Source of the DNA: Microcella pacifica
Lineage (GTDB): Bacteria > Actinomycetota > Actinomycetes > Actinomycetales > Microbacteriaceae
Reading direction: 5' to 3'
Assembly: GCF_009371975.2 (NCBI RefSeq)
Contig: NZ_VIKT02000023.1
Coordinates: forward strand, 1-34,350
DNA: 34,350 bases
The notes under the pieces were generated by a model. It saw only the letters and a list, made by a program, of their open reading frames with translations. It did no database searches and was not told the origin of the DNA. Numbering within the stretch: the stretch's first letter is position 1; every line of letters starts with the position of its first letter. This document shows, piece after piece, positions 8,799-16,784 of the stretch. A program made the position numbers and the translations under genes.

Positions 8799-9740
8799 GT
8801 GCCGGTGAGTGCGGAGCAGTGGTGGGCGCGCCGTCAGTGGGTGACGGGGCGCTACGTGCCGCATCCGATCGGAGAATTCCGGGATGCGTGGGCCGCCTTC
8901 CCGAGACTCGTCGATCAGTTCCACCCCGACCGCAATCACGAGCTCATGCTGAGCCAGATCCCGCCCGCTGCCGACGTGTGGCTGCTGTGGGTGTGCGGCA
9001 TCGGGCACGACTTCGTCGCGACGCCCGCCGAGCAGCGCGCCCGCCCGGCGCGTTCCCGCCGCTCGTGGTGCCCCGTGTGCGCGACCCCCTCCGCCTTGCC
9101 GCCCGCGCCCAAGTGGCCCCCCGGCATCCCGCGCCCCGCCCCGCACCTCGACCTCCACAATTCAGGAGTCGGCGAGGCGGGCGGCCTTGTCGCGGCCCCG
9201 GAAGTACAGGGTCCTCGCCCCTCACGTCGGCGTGTCGCGCATGTCCCGGCCGCACGAACTCCTGAGTTGTGGAGGTCGGCGGGGGAGGTAGCGCCGGGCG
9301 AGGCGTTCGTGAGCGGGGCGGCGTCGCGTGCGTCGTCGGCGGCTCAGGAGCGGCTGCGGACGCTCGTGGCCGAGCGACTCGACGTCGACTTGAGCCCCAA
9401 CGCCGTGCGAGTGCGTACCCCGTTCTTCGGCAAGCTCGAAGTCTGGCCAGATCTCGTGCTGCCCGAGCTCGCGATCGCCGTCGAGTTCGACACGATCGGG
9501 CGCGCGGCCGACGAGCACGTCGGGGAGCGCGAGCGCGTGGACCGGCGCAAGGACAGGCTGCTCGCCGAGGTGGGCTGGGTCGTCATCCGGATGCGCTGCC
9601 GCCCCCTGCGTGCGCTCGGGCCGTACGACCTCGTCGTGCCGGGGGTCTCGGCGCGCGCGGCGGACGAACTCCTCGATCGCATGGCCGAGGCGCGCGGAGA
9701 GCTCATGGTCGCGGCCTACCGCCCCACGCCCGCAGGCTGA
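8799..9740 (+). CDS. Zinc-finger plus Vsr/DUF559-like nuclease-fold protein
   Basis: 313-aa protein of uncertain function. The N-terminal part has a treble-clef-like ligand set (C-x3-H in VCGIGHD, later C-x2-C in WCPVC). The C-terminal 100 residues resemble Vsr/DUF559 nuclease folds: PDLVLPE, then AVEFD, a following DEH, RVDRRKDRLLAEVGW and VIRMR. This suggests a DNA-binding or DNA-cleaving protein, but catalysis is unproven. The linker (about residues 117-160) is encoded by a 130-bp inverted-repeat element that appears inserted in frame. The GTG start follows a leaderless-type -10. It lies directly downstream of tRNA-Val and is probably monocistronic. Confidence 0.6.
   Translation: MPVSAEQWWARRQWVTGRYVPHPIGEFRDAWAAFPRLVDQFHPDRNHELMLSQIPPAADVWLLWVCGIGHDFVATPAEQRARPARSRRSWCPVCATPSALPPAPKWPPGIPRPAPHLDLHNSGVGEAGGLVAAPEVQGPRPSRRRVAHVPAARTPELWRSAGEVAPGEAFVSGAASRASSAAQERLRTLVAERLDVDLSPNAVRVRTPFFGKLEVWPDLVLPELAIAVEFDTIGRAADEHVGERERVDRRKDRLLAEVGWVVIRMRCRPLRALGPYDLVVPGVSARAADELLDRMAEARGELMVAAYRPTPAG
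9149..9278. repeat. 130-bp palindromic (MITE-like) element inside a coding sequence
   Basis: Arms 9149-9169 and 9258-9278 are 21 bases long and complementary at 20 positions; the one mismatch is a G-U in RNA. Each arm contains the core CTCCACAAYTCAGGAGT. The 88-bp interior encodes no domain, and no clear target-site duplication is visible. It is read through in frame by the host gene. Seen directly; the mobile origin is inferred. Confidence 0.6.
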
Positions 9741-9805
9741 GGGCGCCGCACCAGGCTGAGACCCGGCCGAGCATGCCGACGCACGCACGGCGGGCCTGCC
9801 GCGAT

Positions 9806-10177
9806 TTAGAGGAACAGCGCCCAGATCAACGCGACGAAGACGAGCACGAACACCGCGGGCCCGACGACGCGCACGATCTCGATGCCGCGCGACGTCGCGA
9901 TGATGCGGTCGGCGATCGCCGAGCGGCTCTCGAGCGCGCGCAACTCGGTCACGACCGCGCGACCCTCGTTGGCCGCGGCGATCTGGGCCGCGGCGCCGAG
10001 CAGGCCGGAGGCGAGCAGGATGCCGGCCGCCGCGAGGCGCACGGGCAGGTCGGAGTCGCCGAGGCCCACGGCGAGCATCCCGACCGTCGCCGTCAGCAGC
10101 AGCGTCGGGGCGATCTGCGAGATGATGATGTGCCACCGGGCGCTCGCCCAGTGCGTGAGAAGTTCGCTCTCGGTCAT
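9806..10177 (-). CDS. Small integral membrane protein, unknown function
   Basis: 123-aa protein with about three hydrophobic segments: near residues 18-40, 45-70 and a C-terminal helix from about 100 to the end. A charged amphipathic stretch (ELRALESRSAIADRI) sits before the last helix. I do not recognise a family. The frame is open further upstream, but ATG 10177 is preceded by TATCGT and 6 bases, a leaderless arrangement, so I choose it. It is divergent from the EamA transporter gene with a 49-bp gap. Confidence 0.65.
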   Translation of the reverse strand: MTESELLTHWASARWHIIISQIAPTLLLTATVGMLAVGLGDSDLPVRLAAAGILLASGLLGAAAQIAAANEGRAVVTELRALESRSAIADRIIATSRGIEIVRVVGPAVFVLVFVALIWALFL

Positions 10178-10183
10178 GGCCAC

Positions 10184-10189
10184 ACGATA
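10184..10189 (-). promoter_or_regulatory. Leaderless -10 for the 9806-10177 gene
   Basis: TATCGT on the - strand, then 6 bases, then ATG; no Shine-Dalgarno sequence is possible in between. Confidence 0.5.
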
Positions 10190-10226
10190 ACCCGGCCCGC
10201 CCTGAGCACGCGGGGGAGGCTGGGCG

Positions 10227-11117
10227 GTGGCGGCAGCGATCGGGGCGCTCGTGCTCGCCTCCGTGCTGTGGGGCACCACGGGAACCTCGGCGACGTTCCT
10301 GACGGGGGGTGTCAGCCCGCTGGCGATCGGCGCGACGACGATGACCCTGGGCGGAGCGCTCCTGTTCGCGACCTCCGCGCGCTCCTCCCTCGCGGTCGTG
10401 CGCGACCGTTCGCACCGCGGTTGGCTTCTCGCGGCGGCCGCCGGCATGGTGGTCTACCCGCTGACCTTCTACGCGGCCATGGATCTCGCGGGCGTCGCGA
10501 TGGGCAACGTCGTCTCCCTCGGCTCGGGCCCGCTCTTCGCGGCACTGCTGGAATGGCGCGTCGACCGTCAGAGGTTGACGCTGCGCTGGATGCTCAGCAC
10601 GGCGGTCGCGCTCGTGGGGGTCGCCCTGCTCGTGGGAGGGGGTCACGGCGCGGGCTCTGTCGTCGACCCGGCGACCGTGCCGCTCGGCGTGCTGCTGGGG
10701 CTCGCCGCCGGGGCGGGCTATGCGCTCTTCACCTACTCGGCTGGAGTCATCGTGCGCGCGGGGCACGGCGGGCGCGCGACGATGGGAGCGGCGTTCGGTC
10801 TCGCCGCTGTGCCGCTCTCCGTCGTCATGCTCGTCACGGCGGCGCCGTTGGTCGCCACAGTCGCCAATGCCGGCATCGCGGTGTACCTCGCCGTGGGCCC
10901 CATGTTCCTCGCCTACGTGCTCTTCGCTCGCAGCCTGCGCGAGTTGCGCAGCTCGACCGTGACCGTCGTGACGCTGCTCGAGCCCCTCGTCGCGACTCTG
11001 CTCGCGGTCGCCGTCGTGGGCGAGCGGCTCGAGGCGGCGGGGTGGATGGGGCTCGCCCTCATCCTCGTCGGGGTAACTGTGCTCTCTACGGCTCGTCACC
11101 CGCGACAGATGGCCTGA
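10227..11117 (+). CDS. EamA/DMT-family transporter
   Basis: 296-aa polytopic inner-membrane protein with about ten hydrophobic helices arranged as two EamA repeats. The first opens with ALVLASVLWGTTGTS and GGVSPLAIGA; the second begins around residue 150 (LGVLLGLAAGAGYALFTYSAG) and ends with VTVVTLLEPLVATLLAVAVVGERLEAAGW split over two helices. The family exports small metabolites such as amino acids. Substrate cannot be predicted. GTG 10227 has GGGGGAGG 7 nt upstream, in contrast to its leaderless neighbours. It ends 18 bp before the permease gene. Confidence 0.88.
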   Translation: MAAAIGALVLASVLWGTTGTSATFLTGGVSPLAIGATTMTLGGALLFATSARSSLAVVRDRSHRGWLLAAAAGMVVYPLTFYAAMDLAGVAMGNVVSLGSGPLFAALLEWRVDRQRLTLRWMLSTAVALVGVALLVGGGHGAGSVVDPATVPLGVLLGLAAGAGYALFTYSAGVIVRAGHGGRATMGAAFGLAAVPLSVVMLVTAAPLVATVANAGIAVYLAVGPMFLAYVLFARSLRELRSSTVTVVTLLEPLVATLLAVAVVGERLEAAGWMGLALILVGVTVLSTARHPRQMA

Positions 11118-11123
11118 CCGCCC

Positions 11124-11129
11124 TATCAT
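11124..11129 (+). promoter_or_regulatory. Leaderless -10 for the NCS1-like permease gene
   Basis: TATCAT, 6 bases, then ATG 11136. The hexamer lies in the 18-bp gap after the EamA stop, so the permease can be transcribed separately. Confidence 0.55.
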
Positions 11130-11135
11130 CGGGGC

Positions 11136-14100
11136 ATGGTCGACGAGCAGCAGCCGCCCGAGGACGACGCGACGTCGATGGAGCCACCCGGACCCCGGCG
11201 CTCGACGTACACGCCGCCCCCCACTGACGCCCAGTACGACGCGAGCGCGACCGACGACGACGCGCTCGCGGGCGCGCTCGCGCAGGAGTTCCGTCGGTGG
11301 ACGCCGCCGCCGCGCCGCTCAGAGAGCACGCCGGAGTCGGGCCACGCATCGGAGTCCCCGGCAGCGGCACCCTCGACATCGGCACCGCTCCCCTCGGAGT
11401 CCGCGCCCGTGGAGTCAACCCCGGTCGAGTCAACCCCGGTCGAGTCAACCCCTGTCGAGTCAACCCCTGTCGAGGCCGCGCCGGTCGAGTCCGCACCGCC
11501 GCCTCCCGCGTATCGCGCGCCGACCGAGCCGGCACCGGCGGAGCCGTCACCGCCCGCGGCCTCCACCTGGTGGTCGGCTCCTCCCGCGCAGCCTGCCCCG
11601 CCCACCTCTCCCGGTGCGGAGCAGCCGAGCGACGAGCCCGCGGCGACCGCCCCGCACAGCGCGCCAACTTACTCGCCGTCGCGCGCCGTACCCGCAGAGC
11701 CCGTGCCTCCCGCCGCGCCGCAGCAGCCGGCGGCATCGCCGATGGCGGGCGCGCCCGCGGACGCCGCGCCCGCGCCTGATGGGCCGGGCTCCTCGGCCCC
11801 GAGCATCCCCGCTCCGCCCCGCCGCGAGTCGATGACCGACGAGCAGTTGCTTGCCGCCGCCGACCTCGATTCTCCCGACCACGACACGAGCGCACTCCTC
11901 GACCTCCTCGAGCAGCAGCTCACTCTGCGCGAGGCCGAGGTGGCCCGACTGGGGGAGTGGGAGCGCCAGGTGCGCGAGACTGCCGGCCCGGAGGCCGAAC
12001 CGCTCGTCGCCGAGGTGCGTGCACAGTTCACGGGGTCGATACCTGTCGTCGGCGGCGTCACCGCCCCGCCGCGTGCCGCCGAGCCTGCCCCGCCAGTGCC
12101 ACTGCCGCCCGAGCCTGCCCCGACAGACCACGAATCGTCGGAGCGTCACGCTTCCGCCCCGGCGGCAGAGCCCGCGCCGACGCCCTCGGAGGAGGCTCCG
12201 GCCGCTCCCGCATCGGTGGAGCCGGTACCGGCGCCGCAGAGCGGCCCCGAGCTCGACCTCGCGCTCGCGGATGCCCCGCCGCCCTACGGCGCGTCCGCAG
12301 CCGACGTGCCGCCGCCCCCGTCGGCTGCGGTCGACGACGATGCCCCTCCGCCACTCGTGGAGCCCGAGACTTCGGCGCCGGGGTCCCTCGACCCCGAGGT
12401 GCTCACGGGGCCGACGAGTCTCGAGGCGATCTTCGGAGCGGCCGTGGCCTCCGAGAACGTCGAACCGACGGCCGATGAGAGCGCGCCGGAGACCGGCGAG
12501 TCGTCGCCCGAGACCGCCGTCGAGGATCCGCGGGTCGAGGAGCCCGTCACGAGCGACGCCGACCCGGCGACCGCCCTCGGCTTCGAGGATCTGCTGCGCG
12601 AGTCCGACCCCGAGCTCGACACCGCCCCGGGCCTTCGAGTGGCCGAGGCGAGCGCTGCCGTGGCCGCCACGGCGACCACGGTTCCTCCCGCGGAGGCCGC
12701 CCTGCGGTCGGACGCGATCGAGCCGACCTCGCCCCCGGCCACGCGCGTCGAGCCGACGGGTCTCGAACCGACACCGGCCGAGCAGCGCGCGGGCGCCTCA
12801 GTGCGCCTGTTCTGGCTGTGGTTCGCGGTCAACTCCTCCGTCGTGAGCATCGGCCTCGGCGCGGTCGTCTTCTCGCTCGGCATGAGCCTCCGGCAGGCGA
12901 TCCTCGCGACGCTCATCGGTGTCGCCATGTCGTTCCTGCCGCTGGGTCTCGGCACCCTCGCGAGCAAGTGGAGCGGTCAGCCGACGATGGTCGTCTCCCG
13001 CGCGACCTTCGGCATGGCGGGCAATGTCGTGCCCGCGCTCGTCGCCCTCGTGAGCCGCGCCCTGTGGGCGTCGGCCCTGCTCTGGATGCTCGCCGCGGGT
13101 GTCGCGGAGGTCCTGGTCGGCGGTGAGGTCGTGACGGCGCTCGGGCGACTGGAGCTCTCCCTCATCGCTGCGGGTCTCGCCCTCATCCTCGCGGCGCTCA
13201 TCGCCGGATTCGGGTTCGGCATGATCGCGGTCGTGAGCGCCGTCGTGAGCGTGCTCGCGGGCATCCTCGTCGTGGGCATCATCCTGCTGACGGTCGAGTA
13301 CGTCGATCTCGATCTGGCGCTCTCCGTCGCGGACGGACCCTGGGCTCTGCTCGCGACGGGCGCGATCCTCGTGTTCAGCGTCGTCGGGCTCGCGTGGGCG
13401 CACGGCAGCGGCGACGTCGCGCGCTACCAGGCGAAGGGCACGAGCGGCACCGCAGCCGTGCTGTGGGCGACGTTCGGGGCGACGATCCCCTCCTTCCTGC
13501 TCATCGGGTGGGGCACCGTGCTCGCCGCCTCGAACCCGTTCATCGCCGAGGGCCTCGCGTCGAACCCGATCGACCTGATCTCGCGACTGCTGCCCCTCTG
13601 GTACCCGGCGCCGCTCATCGCGGCGGTCGCGCTGAGCCTCATCGCCGCCGCCGCACTCGCCCTGTACTCGGGCGGGTTCGCGATGCAGTCCCTCGGCGCG
13701 CGACTGTCGCGCCCCATGGCCGTGCTCGTCACCGTCGTCGTGTCGGGCGCCCTCCTCGCCGCGCTGCTGCTCGTCGTGACCGACCTCGACAGTCTGTTCC
13801 GCGATGTGCTCACGACCCTCGCCGTGCCGATCGCGGCGTGGGCCGGCATCTTCGGGGCGGAAATCAGCCTCCGCGCGGCGACCCGCTCCGGCCGCCTTCA
13901 CGCGCCGTCGCTATTGCGCTCGGGCGGCATGTACCCGGCGATCCGCTGGGTGAACCTCGTCATGCTCCTGGTCGCGACCGCCGTCGGGTGGGGCTTCACG
14001 ACCGCGACGGTGGTGGGGCTGCAGTGGCAGGGCTACCTGTGGGGCGTCGTCGAGCTGTCGGCGGACGACGCGCTCGTGTCGAGCGACCTGGGCGTCGCGG

Positions 14101-14303
14101 TGGCCCTCGGGCTCGGGCTGCTCACGCCGCTCGTCGCGGGAGTACCGGGCCTGCTCCGAATCCAGCGCGCGGAGCGCGCTGCATCCGGCATAACGCTGCC
14201 GCAGGCGAGCCTCGCCGGCGACGGCGCGGGGGAGCACGCGGGGGAGGCGACCGCGACGGGGACGACCTCGATGATCGTCACCGGTGCGGAGCGCGCCCCG
14301 TGA
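11136..14303 (+). CDS. NCS1-type (cytosine/purine permease-like) transporter with giant disordered N-terminus
   Basis: 1055 aa in two parts. Residues 1 to about 550 are Pro/Ala/Glu/Ser-rich and predicted disordered. They hold six PVEST-like pentapeptides at about 91-120 and one charged helical stretch near 250-300 (LLEQQLTLREAEVARLGEWE). From about 555 the chain becomes a polytopic membrane protein with about twelve helices. It resembles the nucleobase:cation symporter-1 fold: FWLWFAVNSSVVSIGLGAVV, then WSGQPTMVVSRATFG and later LWYPAPL. NCS1 proteins import nucleobases, hydantoins or vitamins and are normally 400-550 aa, so the N-terminal half is an unusual addition, probably cytoplasmic. 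The start is leaderless. The gene overlaps the nif3-like gene by 4 bases (GTGA). Confidence 0.78.
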   Translation: MVDEQQPPEDDATSMEPPGPRRSTYTPPPTDAQYDASATDDDALAGALAQEFRRWTPPPRRSESTPESGHASESPAAAPSTSAPLPSESAPVESTPVESTPVESTPVESTPVEAAPVESAPPPPAYRAPTEPAPAEPSPPAASTWWSAPPAQPAPPTSPGAEQPSDEPAATAPHSAPTYSPSRAVPAEPVPPAAPQQPAASPMAGAPADAAPAPDGPGSSAPSIPAPPRRESMTDEQLLAAADLDSPDHDTSALLDLLEQQLTLREAEVARLGEWERQVRETAGPEAEPLVAEVRAQFTGSIPVVGGVTAPPRAAEPAPPVPLPPEPAPTDHESSERHASAPAAEPAPTPSEEAPAAPASVEPVPAPQSGPELDLALADAPPPYGASAADVPPPPSAAVDDDAPPPLVEPETSAPGSLDPEVLTGPTSLEAIFGAAVASENVEPTADESAPETGESSPETAVEDPRVEEPVTSDADPATALGFEDLLRESDPELDTAPGLRVAEASAAVAATATTVPPAEAALRSDAIEPTSPPATRVEPTGLEPTPAEQRAGASVRLFWLWFAVNSSVVSIGLGAVVFSLGMSLRQAILATLIGVAMSFLPLGLGTLASKWSGQPTMVVSRATFGMAGNVVPALVALVSRALWASALLWMLAAGVAEVLVGGEVVTALGRLELSLIAAGLALILAALIAGFGFGMIAVVSAVVSVLAGILVVGIILLTVEYVDLDLALSVADGPWALLATGAILVFSVVGLAWAHGSGDVARYQAKGTSGTAAVLWATFGATIPSFLLIGWGTVLAASNPFIAEGLASNPIDLISRLLPLWYPAPLIAAVALSLIAAAALALYSGGFAMQSLGARLSRPMAVLVTVVVSGALLAALLLVVTDLDSLFRDVLTTLAVPIAAWAGIFGAEISLRAATRSGRLHAPSLLRSGGMYPAIRWVNLVMLLVATAVGWGFTTATVVGLQWQGYLWGVVELSADDALVSSDLGVAVALGLGLLTPLVAGVPGLLRIQRAERAASGITLPQASLAGDGAGEHAGEATATGTTSMIVTGAERAP
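11406..11495 (+). repeat. 15-bp tandem repeat encoding PVEST units
   Basis: Six consecutive 15-bp units, close to CCGGTCGAGTCAACC. The first four encode PVEST and the last two the variants PVEAA and PVESA. The two central units are identical at DNA level, implying recent slippage. The repeat lies within the disordered half of the permease. Confidence 0.85.
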
Positions 14304-15157
14304 CGACGCTGCAGCATGTGCTCGAGGTGATCGAGCGCTTGTGGCCCGCACGCGGCACAGAGGAGTGGGATGCGCCCGGCCTCCTGAGCGGCGATCCTGC
14401 TGCGGGTGTCTCACGCATACTGCTCGCGGTGGATGCCGTGGCCGCGACCGTCGATGAGGCCATCGAGGGCGACTACGACCTTCTGCTCGTGCACCACCCG
14501 CTGCTCATGCGCGGCGTGACGACGGTCGCGGAGTCCACGGCGAAGGGCGCGATGCTCGCGCGGCTCATCCGCGGCGAGTGCGCCCTCGTCGCCGCCCATA
14601 CGAACGCGGACGTCGTCGAGACGGGCACGAGCGGCCGCCTCGCCGAGCTGCTGCACCTGAGCGAGGTCGCGGCGATCGCCGAGCGCCCCACCAGCAACGG
14701 CCATGGCGGTGACGGGCACGGTGGTGACGGGCACAGGGTCACCGGACTCGGCCGCACCGGCAACCTGCCCGAGACGACGACGCTCGGTGAGCTCGCGCGC
14801 ACGCTCGCGCAGCTGCTGCCGGCGACGGCGGGGGGCGTGCGTGTCGGCGGCGAGTACGACCGCCGCGTCTCGCGCGTCGCCCTGTGCGGAGGGGCAGGCG
14901 ACTCCCTGCTCGCCGAACCGGCCGTGCGCGAGAGCGACGTCTACATCACCTCCGACCTGCGGCACCATCCTGCGAGCGAGGCGCTCGAGACCGCCCGCGT
15001 CGCCGGGGGGCCCGCGCTCATCGACGTCTCCCATTGGGCGAGCGAGTGGCTGTGGCTCGACACCGCCGCCGCGGAGCTTCGCGAGGCGCTCCCGGGTGTG
15101 GACGTGGTCGTGAGCGAGCTGCGCACCGACCCGTGGGAGTTCGTTGTGGTTCAGTAG
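14300..15157 (+). CDS. Nif3-like dinuclear metal centre protein (DUF34)
   Basis: 285-aa member of the Nif3/YbgI family, often annotated GTP cyclohydrolase 1 type 2, a function that is not generally established. Metal-ligand motifs are present: His65-His66 in LVHHPLLMRG, His100 and Asp104 in AAHTNAD, and His245/Glu249 in DVSHWASEW. A Gly/His/Asp-rich insert (residues 133-145) between the half-domains is odd. The GTG start overlaps the permease stop by 4 bases; the frame is open far upstream but that part is a shadow of the permease. It is followed closely by the coiled-coil and RNase HI genes, the same trio as Rv2230c-Rv2229c-Rv2228c. Confidence 0.88.
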   Translation: MTTLQHVLEVIERLWPARGTEEWDAPGLLSGDPAAGVSRILLAVDAVAATVDEAIEGDYDLLLVHHPLLMRGVTTVAESTAKGAMLARLIRGECALVAAHTNADVVETGTSGRLAELLHLSEVAAIAERPTSNGHGGDGHGGDGHRVTGLGRTGNLPETTTLGELARTLAQLLPATAGGVRVGGEYDRRVSRVALCGGAGDSLLAEPAVRESDVYITSDLRHHPASEALETARVAGGPALIDVSHWASEWLWLDTAAAELREALPGVDVVVSELRTDPWEFVVVQ

Positions 15158-15161
15158 TCAC

Positions 15162-15902
15162 ATGGCCCTCACCGCACCCCCCGAGATGCAGGCGCTCCTG
15201 CTCGACCTGCAAGCTCTCGATACTCACCTGCAGCAGCTCGCGCACCGCGAGAAGACCCTTCCCGAGCACGAGACCCTCACGGCCATCACCGCGGAATCCG
15301 AGTCAGTGCGCGCGACGCTCGTCGATGCGCGCGGCGACCTCGACGATTCCCGCACCGAGCTGGGTCGCGTGGAGTCCGACGTCGACCTCGTCGAGAAGCG
15401 CATCGCGCGCGATACCGAGCGACTGCAGTCGAGCTCTTCCGTCAAAGACATCCAGGGGCTCGAGCACGAGGTCGCCTCGCTGCGCACGAGGCTGAACGAC
15501 CTCGAGGAGATCCAGCTCGCCGTCATGGAGCGCGTCGAGGTTCTCGAGCTTACGGTCGAGGCCGCCGAGTCCCAGCATCGGGACCACGCCGCGCGTCTCT
15601 CCGCCGCGCAGGAGGCCTACCACGCCGCGCTGGCGGCGCTCCGCGAGGAGCGGGCCGGGGTGCTCGCGCAGCGCGAGACTCTCTCGGCGAGCATCCCCGA
15701 TGATCTTCTCGCCCTCTACGAGAAGCAGCGCGAGCGCTACGGCGTGGGGGCCTCGCATCTGCGCGCCCGCGTCTCGAGCGCGAGCGGGGTCGAGCTCACG
15801 GGGAGCGATCTGGAGACCGTGCGCGCCGCGGCTCCCGACGAGGTCGTCATGTGCCCGGACTCGAACGCGATCCTCGTGCGCACCGGGGAGTCGGGCCTGT
15901 GA
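15162..15902 (+). CDS. Coiled-coil protein of the C4 zinc-ribbon (CT398-like) family, ribbon degenerate
   Basis: 246 aa. Residues 1 to about 185 form a long antiparallel coiled coil rich in Glu/Arg/Leu. The C-terminus aligns with the family's zinc ribbon (ending EVVMCPDSNAILVRTGESGL), which normally has two CxxC knuckles. Here only one Cys (MC) remains, and the first knuckle reads RVSSASG, so zinc binding is unlikely. Function is unknown; the family is nearly always beside nif3-like and RNase H genes, as here. Start ATG 15162 lies just after the nif3-like stop; it overlaps RNase HI by 4 bases. Confidence 0.85.
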   Translation: MALTAPPEMQALLLDLQALDTHLQQLAHREKTLPEHETLTAITAESESVRATLVDARGDLDDSRTELGRVESDVDLVEKRIARDTERLQSSSSVKDIQGLEHEVASLRTRLNDLEEIQLAVMERVEVLELTVEAAESQHRDHAARLSAAQEAYHAALAALREERAGVLAQRETLSASIPDDLLALYEKQRERYGVGASHLRARVSSASGVELTGSDLETVRAAAPDEVVMCPDSNAILVRTGESGL

Positions 15903-16321
15903 CACGAGAGCTGCTCGTCGAGGCCGACGGCGGCTCGCGCGGCAACCCGGGGCCAGCCGCAGGTGGGGCCGTCGTGATCGATCCGGCGAGCGGCGAGGTG
16001 CTCGCCGAGGTGGGCATCTGGGTCGGCACGGCGACCAACAACGTGGCCGAGTACTCGGGGATGCTCGCCGGCGTGCGCCGGGCTCTCGCGATCGCTCCGG
16101 ATGCTGAGCTCACGATTCGCATGGACTCCAAGCTCGTCGTCGAGCAGATGATGGGCCGCTGGAAGATCAAGCACCCCGCCATGGCCGAGCTCGCCGCCGA
16201 AGCGCGGCAGGTGCTCGCCGGCACGCCCGTGCGTTTCGAGTGGGTGCCGCGGCTTCAGAACTCGCGCGCCGACAAGTGCGCGAACGACGCGATGGACGCT
16301 CAGGCCTCGTTCGAGCGCTGA
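15899..16321 (+). CDS. rnhA: Ribonuclease HI family protein
   Basis: 140-aa enzyme that cleaves the RNA strand of RNA-DNA hybrids. Carboxylates are in place: Asp10 in EADGGSRGNPGP, Glu51 in NNVAEYSGM, Asp76 in IRMDSKLV and Asp125 in NSRADKCAND. It is the short, stand-alone form; the mycobacterial homologue Rv2228c is fused to a CobC-like phosphatase domain that is absent here. The GTG start overlaps the preceding stop (GTGA), so it is translationally coupled. rnpB follows 60 bp downstream. Confidence 0.92.
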   Translation: MTRELLVEADGGSRGNPGPAAGGAVVIDPASGEVLAEVGIWVGTATNNVAEYSGMLAGVRRALAIAPDAELTIRMDSKLVVEQMMGRWKIKHPAMAELAAEARQVLAGTPVRFEWVPRLQNSRADKCANDAMDAQASFER

Positions 16322-16369
16322 GCGCGGCCCCGATCGAGGGGATACCCGCGGCGAGCATCCCGCGCGCGG

Positions 16370-16375
16370 TAGCCT
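16370..16375 (+). promoter_or_regulatory. Candidate rnpB -10 element
   Basis: TAGCCT ends 6 bases before the predicted rnpB 5' end at 16382, the right distance for direct initiation at the mature RNA start. No -35 consensus is recognisable. Confidence 0.5.
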
Positions 16376-16381
16376 GGGAGC

Positions 16382-16770
16382 GCAAGTGGGCCGGCCAGAC
16401 GGTCGCGTCGGAGGCACGCCCCGTGAGGGGAACGACTCCGCCGAGGAACGTCCGGGCTCCGCAGAGCAGGGCGGTGGGTAACTCCCACCCGGAGAAATCC
16501 GCGAGAACAGTGCAACAGAGAGCAGACCGCCGCCGGCTTCGGCCGACGGTAAGGGTGAAACGGTGGTGTAAGAGACCACCAGGGGCCCGAGTGATCGGGC
16601 TCGCTGGGTAAACCTCGCCCGGAGCAAGGTCAGACAGACACCGATGAAGCTGCTCGCTGAGGTGTCGGGTAGACCGCTAGAGGGCGCCGGCAACGTCGCC
16701 CCGAGAGAGATGGCCGTCGAAGGGGAGAGATCCCTGGAACAGAACCCGGCGTATCGGCCGACCCACTTGC
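16382..16770 (+). ncRNA. rnpB: RNase P RNA (bacterial type A)
   Basis: Catalytic RNA that matures tRNA 5' ends. Diagnostic conserved segments occur in order: GAGGAACGTCCGGGCTCC near 16441, ACAGAGAGCAGACCGCC near 16513, GGTAAGGGTGAAA near 16548, AGACAGACACCGATGAAG near 16631 and ACAGAACCCGGCGTATCGGC near 16739. The P1 helix pairs 16382-16390 (GCAAGTGGG) with 16762-16770 (CCCACTTGC), which fixes the ends. Length of about 389 nt is typical for actinobacteria. This accounts for most of the protein-free stretch 16322-16924. Confidence 0.96.
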
Positions 16771-16784
16771 CCCATGCACACCCC

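Noticed and set aside
10178-10447. N-terminal extension of the small membrane protein gene
   Set aside because: It would run through the divergent EamA gene and its ribosome-binding site; composition changes abruptly at Met of the shorter form.
13394-14299. Extension of the Nif3-like gene upstream through the permease
   Set aside because: Arg-rich shadow translation of the permease; family similarity begins at GTG 14300.
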